DNA of 64,000 nt, from NCBI RefSeq assembly GCF_026342355.1, contig NZ_JAPEMV010000009.1, positions 310,001 to 374,000 of the forward strand, written 5' to 3'. Within the stretch, counting starts at the first letter, position 1; each line of letters begins with the position of its first letter. A program made the translations under genes and the position numbers. The stretch comes from Streptomyces sp. NBC_00249. Lineage in GTDB: Bacteria > Actinomycetota > Actinomycetes > Streptomycetales > Streptomycetaceae. Under the pieces are notes generated by a model. The model was not told where the DNA came from and did not search any database. It saw only the letters and a program-made list of their open reading frames with translations. Positions 33,767 through 41,697 of this stretch are shown here, piece by piece.

Positions 33767-34502
33767 CGGTGGCCCTCCTGCGGGCGAGTACGGCCTCGGC
33801 GAGGACCAGGTCGAGCGGGCGGGTGACCTTGAAGGCCTCCTCGTGGCCGGGGACCACCATGACGGTGACCCCGGTCCTCTCCACCATCCCGGCGTCGTCG
33901 GTGGCCCCCTCGCCGGCGACGGCGATGGCCTCGTGCGCGCTGAGCAGGGTGGCGAGGTCGAAGCCCTGCGGGGTCTGCACGGCGCGCAGCCGGGCCCGCT
34001 CGGGCGTGGCGACGACCGGCTCGGGCTCGCCGGGCCGGCCGGGCTCGACCTCCTTGACGGTGTCGGCCAGCGGCAGGGCGGGGACCACGGCGGGCGCGCC
34101 GTCGCGGACGGCCTCCACGACGGAGTCCACGGTGTCGACGGGCACCAGGGGGCGGGCCGCGTCGTGGATCAGTACGGAGGTGATGTCCGCCGGGAGGGCG
34201 TCCAGGCCGGCCCGTACGGACTCCTGGCGGGTGTCCCCGCCGGGCACGACCACGATCTCGGTGCGGTCGGGCAGCGCGTGCTCGTCCAGCAGGTGGCGCA
34301 CCTCGGCCGCGCCGTCGGACGGGGCGACCACCACGACGAGGGACACGGCGCGGGAACGGGCCATGGCCCGGACGGCGTGGATCAGCATCGGCGTCCCGCC
34401 GATGCTGCGCAGGGCCTTGGGCGCGCCGGGGCCGAGGCGTACCCCGCGGCCGGCGGCCGGGATCACCGCGGCGGTGCGGTGGGGGCGCGATTCGTCAGAC
34501 AT
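33756..34502 (-). CDS. ispD: 2-C-methyl-D-erythritol 4-phosphate cytidylyltransferase
   Basis: This ~248-residue enzyme precedes IspF in the MEP pathway, coupling CTP to methylerythritol phosphate. The nucleotide-binding motif AAVIPAAGRGVRLGPGAPKA, HDAARPLVP and TPQGFDLATLL are diagnostic. ATG 34502 is chosen; the GTG directly before it (34505) would add one residue. It overlaps ispF and lies downstream of carD, an order common in actinobacteria. Confidence 0.94.
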   Translation of the reverse strand: MSDESRPHRTAAVIPAAGRGVRLGPGAPKALRSIGGTPMLIHAVRAMARSRAVSLVVVVAPSDGAAEVRHLLDEHALPDRTEIVVVPGGDTRQESVRAGLDALPADITSVLIHDAARPLVPVDTVDSVVEAVRDGAPAVVPALPLADTVKEVEPGRPGEPEPVVATPERARLRAVQTPQGFDLATLLSAHEAIAVAGEGATDDAGMVERTGVTVMVVPGHEEAFKVTRPLDLVLAEAVLARRRATDAY

Positions 34503-34505
34503 CAC

Positions 34506-34839
34506 TAGTTAGCTCCGAGCCAGGTTTGTGACTTCGGCCGACATGGGTATGGCCTGAAGGGTGCCGGGTGCGACGCCCCTCGCCCCTTCCGTGACGACTG
34601 GACGAGCAGGCTGCCCGGACCCGGCACGCCAGAAGAAGAACAACGCGTACGGCGCTGCGTACGATCGCGGAACCGAGCACGAGCAGGCGGCTCAGCAGCG
34701 GGAACAGGCGTAGCGGCGGGTGTGGGGCCGCAGGGAACACGGCGGGAAGCAGACATGCCGCAGCGCCCGGCAACAGCCCTCTCGTGGAGGAGAGGGCTTG
34801 TCATCGGGCACCGCGGCACACTGTGAACGGGTCGACGCG
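34506..34839. other. Gap between carD and ispD
   Basis: This 330-base stretch holds the carD terminator hairpin at its right end (34775-34800). The rest shows no coding signal, repeat or clear promoter. An own promoter for ispD probably lies here because the terminator would isolate it from carD. Confidence 0.5.
34775..34800 (-). terminator. Terminator after carD
   Basis: On the minus strand AAGCCCTCTC and GAGAGGGCTGTTG form an 8-9-bp stem with a short loop, about 40 bases past the carD stop. Confidence 0.7.
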
Positions 34840-35322
34840 TCAGGACGCGAGAACCTCGTCGAGGAGGGCCTCAGCCTTGTCCTCGTTGGTGTTTTCGGCG
34901 AGCGCGAGCTCGCTCACCAGGATCTGGCGCGCCTTCGCGAGCATGCGCTTCTCGCCCGCGGAAAGCCCGCGCTCACGCTCACGACGCCACAGGTCACGCA
35001 CCACTTCGGCGACCTTGATGACATCGCCAGAAGCGAGCTTCTCCAGATTTGCCTTGTAGCGCCGGGACCAGTTCGTCGGCTCTTCTGCGTACGGTGCGCG
35101 GAGCACCTCGAAGACCCGGTCCAGCCCGTCCTGGCCGACTACGTCGCGAACACCGACGAACTCTGCATTGTCCGCAGGTACACGAACCGTCAGGTCACCC
35201 TGGGCAACCTTGAGCACCAAGTAGGTCTTGTCCACGCCTTTGATCTGGCGAGTCTCAATGGCCTCGATCAGCGCGGCCCCGTGATGGGGATAGACCACGG
35301 TGTCGCCAACCTTGAACGTCAT
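34840..35322 (-). CDS. carD: CarD/CdnL-family RNA polymerase-binding regulator
   Basis: This 160-residue protein binds the RNA polymerase beta subunit and stabilises open complexes at rRNA and other promoters. The N-terminal RNAP-interaction domain starts MTFKVGDTVVYPHHGAALIE, and the C-terminal helical DNA-binding domain includes WSRRYKANLEKLASGD and RDLWRRERERGLS. It is highly conserved in length and sequence. It faces ispD-ispF in the same direction but with a terminator between. Confidence 0.96.
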   Translation of the reverse strand: MTFKVGDTVVYPHHGAALIEAIETRQIKGVDKTYLVLKVAQGDLTVRVPADNAEFVGVRDVVGQDGLDRVFEVLRAPYAEEPTNWSRRYKANLEKLASGDVIKVAEVVRDLWRRERERGLSAGEKRMLAKARQILVSELALAENTNEDKAEALLDEVLAS

Positions 35323-35350
35323 GTGACAGGTACCCCTTCCGTGGCTATCC

Positions 35351-35379
35351 AGGGTAACACGAGAACGGACTGTTATGAA
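35351..35379 (-). promoter_or_regulatory. Candidate carD promoter
   Basis: On the minus strand TTCATA (35374-35379) and TACCCT (35351-35356) are 17 bases apart. Transcription would start about 20 bases upstream of the carD ribosome site GGAAGGGG. Confidence 0.4.
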
Positions 35380-35506
35380 TGGCGTTTTCGCAGGTCAGGG
35401 CACATCTCGGGGCTTGACAACAGCGACACGAACGTGCTGCGAAGGGCTTCCGGAGGGGGGTATTCGCAGGTCGGAGGCGCTGTGCGGACCGGGCGAAACG
35501 ACCACG

Positions 35507-35689
35507 TTACACCTGACGGAGGAGCCCATGAGCGTGACGTACGTCCCGTTTTGCCGCTTTCTTGGGGCGGAAACCGAAGTACTCCGTTCGACTGGCGGGC
35601 ACTCGTACGGAGCGGTTCCGGCCCAATCCCGAATTGATCACGACACCGATCACCACAGCGATCACGAACTCGATCGCGAAGTCGATCAC
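35507..35689 (-). CDS. Possible 60-residue single-pass membrane protein (doubtful)
   Basis: The frame from GTG 35689 encodes one hydrophobic helix (IDFAIEFVIAVVIGVVIN) followed by a basic tail (TEYFGFRPKKAAKRD). The helix is produced by the 12-bp tandem repeat at 35636-35695, each unit giving four residues starting with Ile. No ribosome site is visible. It could be a real small membrane protein grown by repeat expansion, or a chance frame. Confidence 0.25.
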   Translation of the reverse strand: MIDFAIEFVIAVVIGVVINSGLGRNRSVRVPASRTEYFGFRPKKAAKRDVRHAHGLLRQV

Positions 35690-35695
35690 GGGTGG
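35636..35695. repeat. 12-bp tandem repeat, five units
   Basis: Units beginning GATCAC or GATCGC recur every 12 bases (35636, 35648, 35660, 35672, 35684), for example GATCACGACACC and GATCACCACAGC. Confidence 0.75.
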
Positions 35696-35921
35696 CGTTC
35701 GGCGGAATCCGGTAATTGATCACGGGGCGGGCCGGCGCTCGATATGGAATGCGAGATCGCGGGACCGGCACAGCACGGTGCGTGCGCTGCGGAGGGTCGG
35801 GTGCGGGGGCGGGGCGGCGGCTCGGTAACCTAAGCGCGCTGACACACCCTTAGGGCGGCTTTACCTCGGCCGTCCCGAGAGACCACCCGCCCGTCCGTAC
35901 GTCCTAGGAGTTGCCGCAGCC

Positions 35922-36599
35922 GTGAGCCGCAGCCTTCGACGCGGCGCCCTCGCCGCTACCGCCGTCGTGTTCTCGATCGCCTCGCTCGCCGCGTGCGGCG
36001 CGGGCAACGACGCGCAGACTCTCGAGATCAAGCCGGACAACGCCGCCGTCACCAAGGGCGACATCAAGGTCCAGAACGTACTGGTGATCACCCAGGGCGA
36101 GAAGGGCAAGAAGGGCGGGGCCGTCGTCTCGGCGACCGTCTTCAACACCGGCACCAAGCCTCAGACGCTGGACGGGATCACCCTCAAGGGTGGCAAGTCC
36201 AAGGTCGTCCTGAAGGCCGCCGAGGGCTCCGGCAAGATCATCGTCCTGCCGGGCGGCTCCGTGGTCCTGGGCGGCAAGGGCAACGCCTCCGCCGTCGTCG
36301 AGGGCGGCAGCGAGGCCGTCAAGGACGGCGACGTCCAGAAGGCCGTCTTCCAGCTGAGCAGCACCGGCGACGTGGCGCTGGACGCCTTCGTGGTCCCGGC
36401 CACCGGCATGTACGCGGGCTTCGGCCCGACCGCGGCCCCCGCCGCCCCGGCCCCGGCCGCCGCCCCGTCGGGCTCCGCCTCCGGCTCGCCGTCCGGCTCT
36501 CCCTCGGGCAGCCCGTCCGGCAGCCCCTCGGGCGCGGCCGCCTCGGGCACCCCGTCCGGCAGCCCCTCGGGCTCCGCCTCGCACGCCGCCGGCCACTGA
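35922..36599 (+). CDS. DUF461-type lipoprotein with Ser/Gly/Pro tail
   Basis: This 225-residue secreted lipoprotein has lipobox LAAC (Cys about 25) after a basic signal peptide. A beta-rich domain (about 35-165) follows with IKVQNVLVITQ and PGGSVVLGGKG, resembling the DUF461 group, distant relatives of copper chaperones. The last ~50 residues are a SGSPSG-type low-complexity tail encoded by 12-bp repeats. GTG 35922 is preceded by AGGAG at long spacing. A strong terminator follows. Confidence 0.78.
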   Translation: MSRSLRRGALAATAVVFSIASLAACGAGNDAQTLEIKPDNAAVTKGDIKVQNVLVITQGEKGKKGGAVVSATVFNTGTKPQTLDGITLKGGKSKVVLKAAEGSGKIIVLPGGSVVLGGKGNASAVVEGGSEAVKDGDVQKAVFQLSSTGDVALDAFVVPATGMYAGFGPTAAPAAPAPAAAPSGSASGSPSGSPSGSPSGSPSGAAASGTPSGSPSGSASHAAGH

Positions 36600-36624
36600 C
36601 GCGGGTAGCGGCGTAACAGAGCAC

Positions 36625-36665
36625 GAGGAAGGGCCCCCAGCCACTGCGGCTGGGGGCCCTTCCTC
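36625..36665. terminator. Strong bidirectional terminator
   Basis: GAGGAAGGGCCCCCAGCC and GGCTGGGGGCCCTTCCTC form a perfect 18-bp stem over ACTGC between the convergent lipoprotein and phoP genes. Confidence 0.92.
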
Positions 36666-36688
36666 TTGCTCACGCGTAAGCGCGCGGT

Positions 36689-37369
36689 TTACGGCTCGAA
36701 CTTGTAGCCCAGGCCGCGGACCGTCACCAGGTAGCGCGGCGCGCCCGGGTCCGGCTCGATCTTGGCGCGGAGGCGCTTGACGTGGACGTCGAGGGTCTTG
36801 GTGTCGCCGACGTAGTCCGCGCCCCAGACCCGGTCGATCAGCTGCATGCGGGTCAGCACGCGGCCCGCGTTGCGCAGCAGCATCTCCAGCAGGTCGAACT
36901 CCTTCAGCGGGAGGTCCACCTTGGCGCCGGCGACCGTCACCACGTGCCGGTCGACGTCCATCCGTACGGGGCCGGCCTCCAGGGCCGCCGGGGTGACCTC
37001 TTCCGGCTCGCCGCGGCGGCGCAGGACCGCGCGGATGCGGGCGACCAGCTCGCGGGAGGAGAAGGGCTTGGTGACGTAGTCATCCGCTCCTATCTCCAGA
37101 CCGACGACCTTGTCGATCTCGCTGTCCTTGGCGGTCACCATGATCACGGGGACGTTGGAACGGCCGCGCAGCTGCCGGCAGACCTCGGTGCCCGGCAGGC
37201 CGGGCAGCATCAGGTCCAGGAGGACGAGGTCGGCGCCGTTGCGCTCGAACTCGTCGAGCCCGTCGGGCCCCGTCGCGGCGATCGCGACCTCGAAGCCTTC
37301 CTTGCGGAGCATGTAGGACAGGGCGTCGCTGAAGGATTCCTCATCCTCGACGACGAGCACTCGGGTCAC
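36689..37369 (-). CDS. phoP: Phosphate response regulator PhoP
   Basis: This 226-residue OmpR-type regulator controls phosphate scavenging and, in streptomycetes, antibiotic production. The receiver has acidic residues EDEE 8-11, phosphoacceptor Asp52 (LLDLMLPG) and Lys101 (YVTKPFSSREL). The winged helix has LPLKEFDLLEMLLRN and VHVKRLRAKIE. I chose GTG 37369 with GGAGG upstream; it overlaps the phoR TGA (GTGA). The long open frame beyond it is a read-through of the phoR region in another frame. Confidence 0.94.
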   Translation of the reverse strand: MTRVLVVEDEESFSDALSYMLRKEGFEVAIAATGPDGLDEFERNGADLVLLDLMLPGLPGTEVCRQLRGRSNVPVIMVTAKDSEIDKVVGLEIGADDYVTKPFSSRELVARIRAVLRRRGEPEEVTPAALEAGPVRMDVDRHVVTVAGAKVDLPLKEFDLLEMLLRNAGRVLTRMQLIDRVWGADYVGDTKTLDVHVKRLRAKIEPDPGAPRYLVTVRGLGYKFEP

Positions 37370-38610
37370 GGAAGGACCTCCGGGGCAGGGATGACTGGTT
37401 CTGTTTCGAGCAGGGGTCGGGCGGTTGCGGGGTCCGGCGCCGGGGCCGGGGCCGGTGCGGCCGCCTCGGGCAGGCGCAGGGTGAAGGTGGAGCCCTGGCC
37501 CTCGGAGCTCCATACCGACACCTCCCCGCCGTGCGAGGCTGCCACGTGCTTCACGATCGCAAGGCCCAGTCCGGTTCCGCCCGTGGCACGGGAGCGGGCC
37601 GGATCCACACGGTAGAAGCGCTCGAAGATGCGCTCGCGGTCCTTCTCCGGGATGCCGATGCCCTGGTCGGTCACCGCCACCTCGATCAAGTCTCCACCGG
37701 GGGCGGTCACCCGGCGCGCGGCGATGCCGACGCGGGTGCGGGCCGGACTGTAGTTGACGGCGTTCTCGACGAGGTTGCCGAGGGCCGCCGCCAGCTGGCC
37801 GCGGTTGCCCCAGACCCGCAGGTCGGCGGTGCCGCCGGCGGCCATGGTGATCTGCTTGGAGGTGGCCGTGTGGCGGCAGCGGTCGATGGCTTCGGCCACC
37901 AGCGTGTCCACCCGTACGGGCTCGGCGTCCTCCAGCGGGTCGTCGTTCTGTACCCGGGAGAGGTCGATGAGTTCCTGTACGAGGTTGATCAGGCGGGTGG
38001 ACTCGATCTGCATGCGGCCCGCGAAGCGGCTGACCGCTTCGGGGTCGTCGCTGGCGTCCATGACCGCCTCGGAGAGCAGGGAGATCGCTCCGACGGGGGT
38101 CTTCAGCTCGTGCGACACGTTCGCGACGAAGTCGCGGCGCACCGCCTCGATGCGGCGGGCCTCGGTGAGGTCCTCGACGAGCAGGAGCACCAGCCGGGAG
38201 CCGAGCGGGGCGACGCGGGCGGAGACCGCGAGGGCCTCGCCGCGGCCGGTGCCGCGCCGGGGCAGGTCCAGCTCGATCTGGCGTATCTCTCCGTCGCGGC
38301 GGGTGTCGCGCGCCATGTGGAGCATCGGCTCCACGGCGAGCTTGCCGCCGCGGACCAGGCCGAGGGCGTACGCCGCCGAGCTGGCCTTGACGACCGCGTC
38401 GCCCTCGTCGAGGACCACGGCGGAGGAGCGGAGTACGGAGAGGACGGTGTCCACTCCTGGTGGGAGCACCGCGTTGATGTCGGGGCGCATGGAGCTCCGG
38501 GTGGGGCGGGCTTGGTCGCGCTCGCTCCAGCGGAACGCCAGCATCGCGATCACACCGGTGCAAAGACCGGCGATCGCTGCAGCTGCGGCGACCGCCGCGT
38601 TCACGTCCAT
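37366..38610 (-). CDS. phoR: Phosphate sensor histidine kinase PhoR
   Basis: This 414-residue membrane kinase has one N-terminal transmembrane helix (about 4-26), a PAS-like region and a HisKA domain with NVSHELKTPVGAISLL (His about 167). The ATPase domain contains NLVENAVNYSPA and GGTGLGLAIVKHVAASHGG. Its neighbours phoP and phoU identify the system. ATG 38610 is preceded by TAACCT at 6 nt. The N-terminal topology, one helix only, matches actinobacterial PhoR/SenX3 enzymes. Confidence 0.93.
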   Translation of the reverse strand: MDVNAAVAAAAAIAGLCTGVIAMLAFRWSERDQARPTRSSMRPDINAVLPPGVDTVLSVLRSSAVVLDEGDAVVKASSAAYALGLVRGGKLAVEPMLHMARDTRRDGEIRQIELDLPRRGTGRGEALAVSARVAPLGSRLVLLLVEDLTEARRIEAVRRDFVANVSHELKTPVGAISLLSEAVMDASDDPEAVSRFAGRMQIESTRLINLVQELIDLSRVQNDDPLEDAEPVRVDTLVAEAIDRCRHTATSKQITMAAGGTADLRVWGNRGQLAAALGNLVENAVNYSPARTRVGIAARRVTAPGGDLIEVAVTDQGIGIPEKDRERIFERFYRVDPARSRATGGTGLGLAIVKHVAASHGGEVSVWSSEGQGSTFTLRLPEAAAPAPAPAPDPATARPLLETEPVIPAPEVLP

Positions 38611-38683
38611 GGATCCAGGTTAAGCAGGTGGGACGACACTTCCACAGCCGTTCGGGTGGCAGCTCGAACACTCGTCGCCCAGA

Positions 38684-38716
38684 GTTCACCCTGTCGACGG
38701 GGTTGATTCATTTGTG
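38684..38716 (+). promoter_or_regulatory. Candidate PHO box between phoR and phoU
   Basis: Three 11-base units can be read: GTTCACCCTGT, CGACGGGGTTG and ATTCATTTGTG. The first carries the GTTCACC core of PhoP direct repeats, and the third (TTCATTTG) is a weaker match at the correct 22-base spacing. Confidence 0.5.
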
Positions 38717-38816
38717 GTGCCGGAGTCGGACGCGTTGGCGTCCGAACGTGTAAACGTGGGGCAAGAGGCCACGCAGCAGGCGAGCAGGCAGTAAGAGCGG
38801 TAAGAGAGGGACACCC

Positions 38817-39494
38817 ATGCGCGACGCGTACCACGAGGAACTGGACTCGATCGGAGAAAGCCTGGTCGAGATGGCCCGGCTCGTAGGTTCCGCGATCGGG
38901 CGGGCCACCACCTCCATGCTGGACGCCGACCTGAAGCTCGCCGAGAGCGTCATCGCGGCGGACCAGAAGGTCGACGACCTCCAGCACGACCTGGAGGCCC
39001 GTGCCATCGCGCTGCTGGCCCGCCAGCAGCCGGTCGCGACCGACCTGCGCATCGTGGTGACCTCACTGCGGATGAGCGCCGACCTGGAGCGCTCCGGCGA
39101 CCTGGCGCAGCACGTCGCGAAGCTCGCGCGGCTGCGTTTCCCGGACACCGCCGTCCCGCGCGACCTGCACGCCACCATCCTGGAGATGGGGCAGCTGGCG
39201 CAGCGGCTGATGGCGAAGGCCGCCGAGGTCATCATCACGAAGGACGTCGACCTGGCGCTCCAACTGGAGCAGGACGACGACGAGATGGACCAGCTGCACC
39301 GCACGCTGTTCCAGCACCTGATGGACGACCGCTGGAAGCACGGCATCGAGACGGCCGTCGACGTGACCCTGCTGGGCCGCTACTACGAGCGGTTCGCGGA
39401 CCACGCGGTGTCGGTCGCGAAGCGCGTGGTGTACCTGGTGACGGGTGAGCACGCGGACGAGCTGCAGCAGCCGACGCAGGTCGACGGCATCTGA
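38817..39494 (+). CDS. phoU: Phosphate-signalling modulator PhoU
   Basis: This 225-residue all-helical protein consists of two PhoU repeats with signatures DLRIVVTSLRMSADLERSGD and ERFADHAVSVAKRVVYLVTG, which contain the metal-binding E/DxxxD motifs. PhoU links the Pst transporter to PhoR and dampens the phosphate response. It is divergent from phoR-phoP, with a candidate PHO box between. GAGAGGG precedes ATG 38817. Confidence 0.94.
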   Translation: MRDAYHEELDSIGESLVEMARLVGSAIGRATTSMLDADLKLAESVIAADQKVDDLQHDLEARAIALLARQQPVATDLRIVVTSLRMSADLERSGDLAQHVAKLARLRFPDTAVPRDLHATILEMGQLAQRLMAKAAEVIITKDVDLALQLEQDDDEMDQLHRTLFQHLMDDRWKHGIETAVDVTLLGRYYERFADHAVSVAKRVVYLVTGEHADELQQPTQVDGI

Positions 39495-39622
39495 GGGCCT
39501 CCCGGCGGCCGTCAGCGGGGCGAGCCCCAATGCGCCGTTGACGCGCCGGTGCGGCTGGGCATGAATGAGGGCGAGGGCGGTCCGCCGTGCGACGCCCCGT
39601 ACGCCGCCTACGAGGAGGATCC

Positions 39623-39778
39623 ATGCCCGATTCCCCCGTCCCGATCACACCGGAGCAGGACCAGCAGCCGTCGTCCCGTCCGGAGCCCCTGCGCCTGCCA
39701 CTGCTCGCGGCCTGCGGCTGCGGCTCGGGCTGCGGCTGCGGCTGCCAGTCGGGCGCACCGTGCCAGTGCGGCGGCTGA
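39623..39778 (+). CDS. Cysteine-rich 51-residue peptide
   Basis: This small ORF starts at ATG 39623 with a good ribosome site (GAGGAGG, 5-10 bases upstream). Residues 1-28 are Pro/Gln/Ser-rich. The tail is dense in cysteine: LLAACGCGSGCGCGC then QSGAPCQCGG, seven Cys in ~22 residues. A perfect terminator follows, supporting a real short transcript. The Cys-Gly pattern suggests metal binding (metallothionein-like) or a modified peptide; neither is shown. It lies 130 bases after phoU on the same strand. Confidence 0.75.
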   Translation: MPDSPVPITPEQDQQPSSRPEPLRLPLLAACGCGSGCGCGCQSGAPCQCGG

Positions 39779-39792
39779 CCCGCGCCGCAACC

Positions 39793-39827
39793 CGAAGGGC
39801 CCCGTCCGCCACGGACGGGGCCCTTCG
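39793..39827 (+). terminator. Terminator after the Cys-rich peptide gene
   Basis: CGAAGGGCCCCGTCC pairs perfectly with GGACGGGGCCCTTCG over GCCAC, 15 bases after the stop codon. Confidence 0.9.
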
Positions 39828-39849
39828 TCGTGCCGCTCTGCCGGGACGG

Positions 39850-40440
39850 CTACCGCCTGGACCTGGACCGCCGGCGGTCCTTCCGTATCCCGGACGCGGT
39901 GGCGGTCGCGCCGGACAGCGCCGTGATCAGCGCGGCGAGGGCGAGCATCAACTCGAACCTGCCTCCTCCGCCCTCCTTGGCCACGCTCGTGATCCTCTCG
40001 GTCGTCTTCTCGGTCACCGTCACCGTCGGGCCCACCGTCACCGTCGCCGTCTCGGTCACGGCGGCGCCGGGTGACCCCTCGGCCAGGGTCGGCAACCCGG
40101 GTCCGTCCGTCGGGAGAACGGGAAGCGCACCAGGCCTGGTGGGCGTTCCGGTAAGACCCGGCTCGGGCTCCTCGGAGGCCGGTGGCCGACTGTCCGAAGG
40201 AGATGCCGACGCCGAGGGGGCGGGAGGAGGGGGAGGCAGTGCGGTGGCGCTGGCGCTGGCGGTGGCGGTGGCGCTGGCGGTGGACACCACCTGCTCTCCG
40301 GACGGGCCTCTCCCGGACACGGTGGCGAAGGTGAGCGCGGCCAGTGCGCAGAAACCCAGAACCATGAGTACGACGCCGGTCCAGACGAGCTTCGACCGTC
40401 TCGTCGGGCGGGCGACACCCTTGCTGCTGTCGGGGGTCAC
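39850..40440 (-). CDS. Hypothetical membrane protein with Ser/Thr/Pro linker
   Basis: This 196-residue protein has a transmembrane helix near 20-42 (WTGVVLMVLGFCALAALTFA), a ~90-residue Ser/Pro/Thr-rich segment, a short Val/Thr repeat (ETATVTVGPTVTVTEKTTE) and a second helix near 165-185 before a basic end (KDRRRSRSRR). The middle should lie outside. I do not recognise the family. Codon use is normal. It is convergent with the Cys-rich peptide gene. Confidence 0.68.
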   Translation of the reverse strand: MTPDSSKGVARPTRRSKLVWTGVVLMVLGFCALAALTFATVSGRGPSGEQVVSTASATATASASATALPPPPPAPSASASPSDSRPPASEEPEPGLTGTPTRPGALPVLPTDGPGLPTLAEGSPGAAVTETATVTVGPTVTVTEKTTERITSVAKEGGGGRFELMLALAALITALSGATATASGIRKDRRRSRSRR

Positions 40441-40773
40441 CCCTCCACCATGCGCCGCCCCGCCGGGACCCGCACGGCTTGCGGTCCGTCGCGGCTCCGC
40501 GGGTGTTGCCGGTTTCCCTGGGGCAGGGTGCCGCCGTGCCGGCGGGTGAGGCGGTACTGGTCAGCAGAGGGGCAGGGAGAACCACGCTCCCTGAGCATGT
40601 GCGGCGGCGGTGGTCTCCCATTAATGCCGACCGTCGACGCTCCCGTTATCCCAGTACGGCCGAACGGCGGAGCGACTCAGCACCCCTCTCCAGAGCATCA
40701 AGGCCGCGAGCGAAGACAAACGAATGCCCCCGATCTGCGCCGTGTGCGCAGGTCAGGGGCATGATCGCTTTTC
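40441..40773. other. Gap upstream of the hypothetical membrane gene and downstream of gpmA
   Basis: Apart from the gpmA terminator (40724-40763), I see nothing definite in this 330-base gap. Frames across it are short and have no family features. Confidence 0.5.
40724..40763 (-). terminator. Terminator after gpmA
   Basis: ATGCCCC-GATCTGCGC and GCGCAGGTC-GGGGCAT form a long stem with one mismatch. On the minus strand it is followed by TCGTTTGTCTT. Confidence 0.8.
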
Positions 40774-41535
40774 TTACTTCTTCTTGCCCTGGTTCTTGAC
40801 GGCTTCGATGGCGGCCGCTGCGGCCGTCGGGTCGAGGTAGGTGCCGCCCGGGTTGAGGGGCTTGAAGTCGGCGTCCAGCTCGTAGGCGAGGGGGATGCCG
40901 GTCGGGATGTTCAGGCCCGCGATGTCGGCGTCGGAGATGCCGTCCAGGTGCTTGACCAGGGCGCGCAGGGAGTTGCCGTGCGCGGCGACCAGGACGGTGC
41001 GGCCCGAGAGGAGGTCCGGGACGATCGCGTCGTACCAGTACGGGAGCATGCGGACGACGACGTCCTTGAGGCACTCCGTGCGCGGGCGCAGCTCCGGCGG
41101 GATGGTCGCGTAGCGCGGGTCCTCGGACTGCGAGAACTCCGTGCCGTCCTCGAGGGCCGGCGGCGGGGTGTCGTAGGAGCGGCGCCACAGCATGAACTGC
41201 TCCTCGCCGAACTCGGCGAGGGTCTGGGCCTTGTCCTTGCCCTGGAGGGCGCCGTAGTGGCGCTCGTTCAGGCGCCAGGAACGGTGGACGGGGATCCAGT
41301 GGCGGTCGGCGGCCTCCAGCGCGAGCTGGGAGGTGCGGATCGCACGCTTCTGGAGGGACGTGTGGACCACGTCGGGGAGGAGGTCGGCGTCCTTCAGGAG
41401 TTCGCCACCGCGGACTGCCTCCTTCTCGCCCTTCTCGTTGAGATTGACGTCCACCCAGCCGGTGAACAGGTTCTTCGCGTTCCACTCGCTCTCGCCGTGG
41501 CGGAGGAGGATCAGCTTGTACGGTGCGTCGGCCAT
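40774..41535 (-). CDS. gpmA: 2,3-bisphosphoglycerate-dependent phosphoglycerate mutase
   Basis: This 253-residue glycolytic enzyme interconverts 3- and 2-phosphoglycerate through a phosphohistidine. Motifs LLRHGESEWNAKNLFTGW (His about 11), NERHYGALQGKDKA and VLVAAHGNSLRALVKHLDG are intact. The lysine-rich end NQGKKK is usual. ATG 41535 lies exactly 7 nt after TAGGCT (41543-41548). In actinobacteria this gene sits near mshA and the phoU/phoRP (senX3-regX3) genes, as here. Confidence 0.95.
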   Translation of the reverse strand: MADAPYKLILLRHGESEWNAKNLFTGWVDVNLNEKGEKEAVRGGELLKDADLLPDVVHTSLQKRAIRTSQLALEAADRHWIPVHRSWRLNERHYGALQGKDKAQTLAEFGEEQFMLWRRSYDTPPPALEDGTEFSQSEDPRYATIPPELRPRTECLKDVVVRMLPYWYDAIVPDLLSGRTVLVAAHGNSLRALVKHLDGISDADIAGLNIPTGIPLAYELDADFKPLNPGGTYLDPTAAAAAIEAVKNQGKKK

Positions 41536-41697
41536 GCGTACGAGCCTAATGGACGCGTCGGGGCACCCGCGCGCGGTCCTGGGACGGTCCCGGGGGGCTC
41601 GGATTGACGGTCCGCGTCAATTGGCTGGCGGGCCGGGACGTCCACTCGTAACGTGCGGGGGGTTGAAGAGACGCTTACACCGCCGGGGGGATTCCTT

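Larger units (their letters stand above)
35323..35921. other. Long gap between carD and the DUF461 lipoprotein gene
   Basis: This 600-base gap contains a candidate carD promoter, a five-unit 12-bp repeat (35636-35695) and a short hydrophobic ORF (35507-35689) of doubtful reality. Base composition is less GC-rich than in neighbouring genes. No RNA gene or known motif was recognised. Confidence 0.5.

Noticed and set aside
35375..35828. Plus-strand ORFs in the carD-lipoprotein gap
   Set aside because: No ribosome site, no family features, and the sequence is shaped by the 12-bp repeat.
36689..38689. 666-residue frame joining phoP to a long N-terminal extension
   Set aside because: The extra part is a shadow of phoR in another frame; PhoP begins at GTG 37369 with a ribosome site and overlaps the phoR stop.
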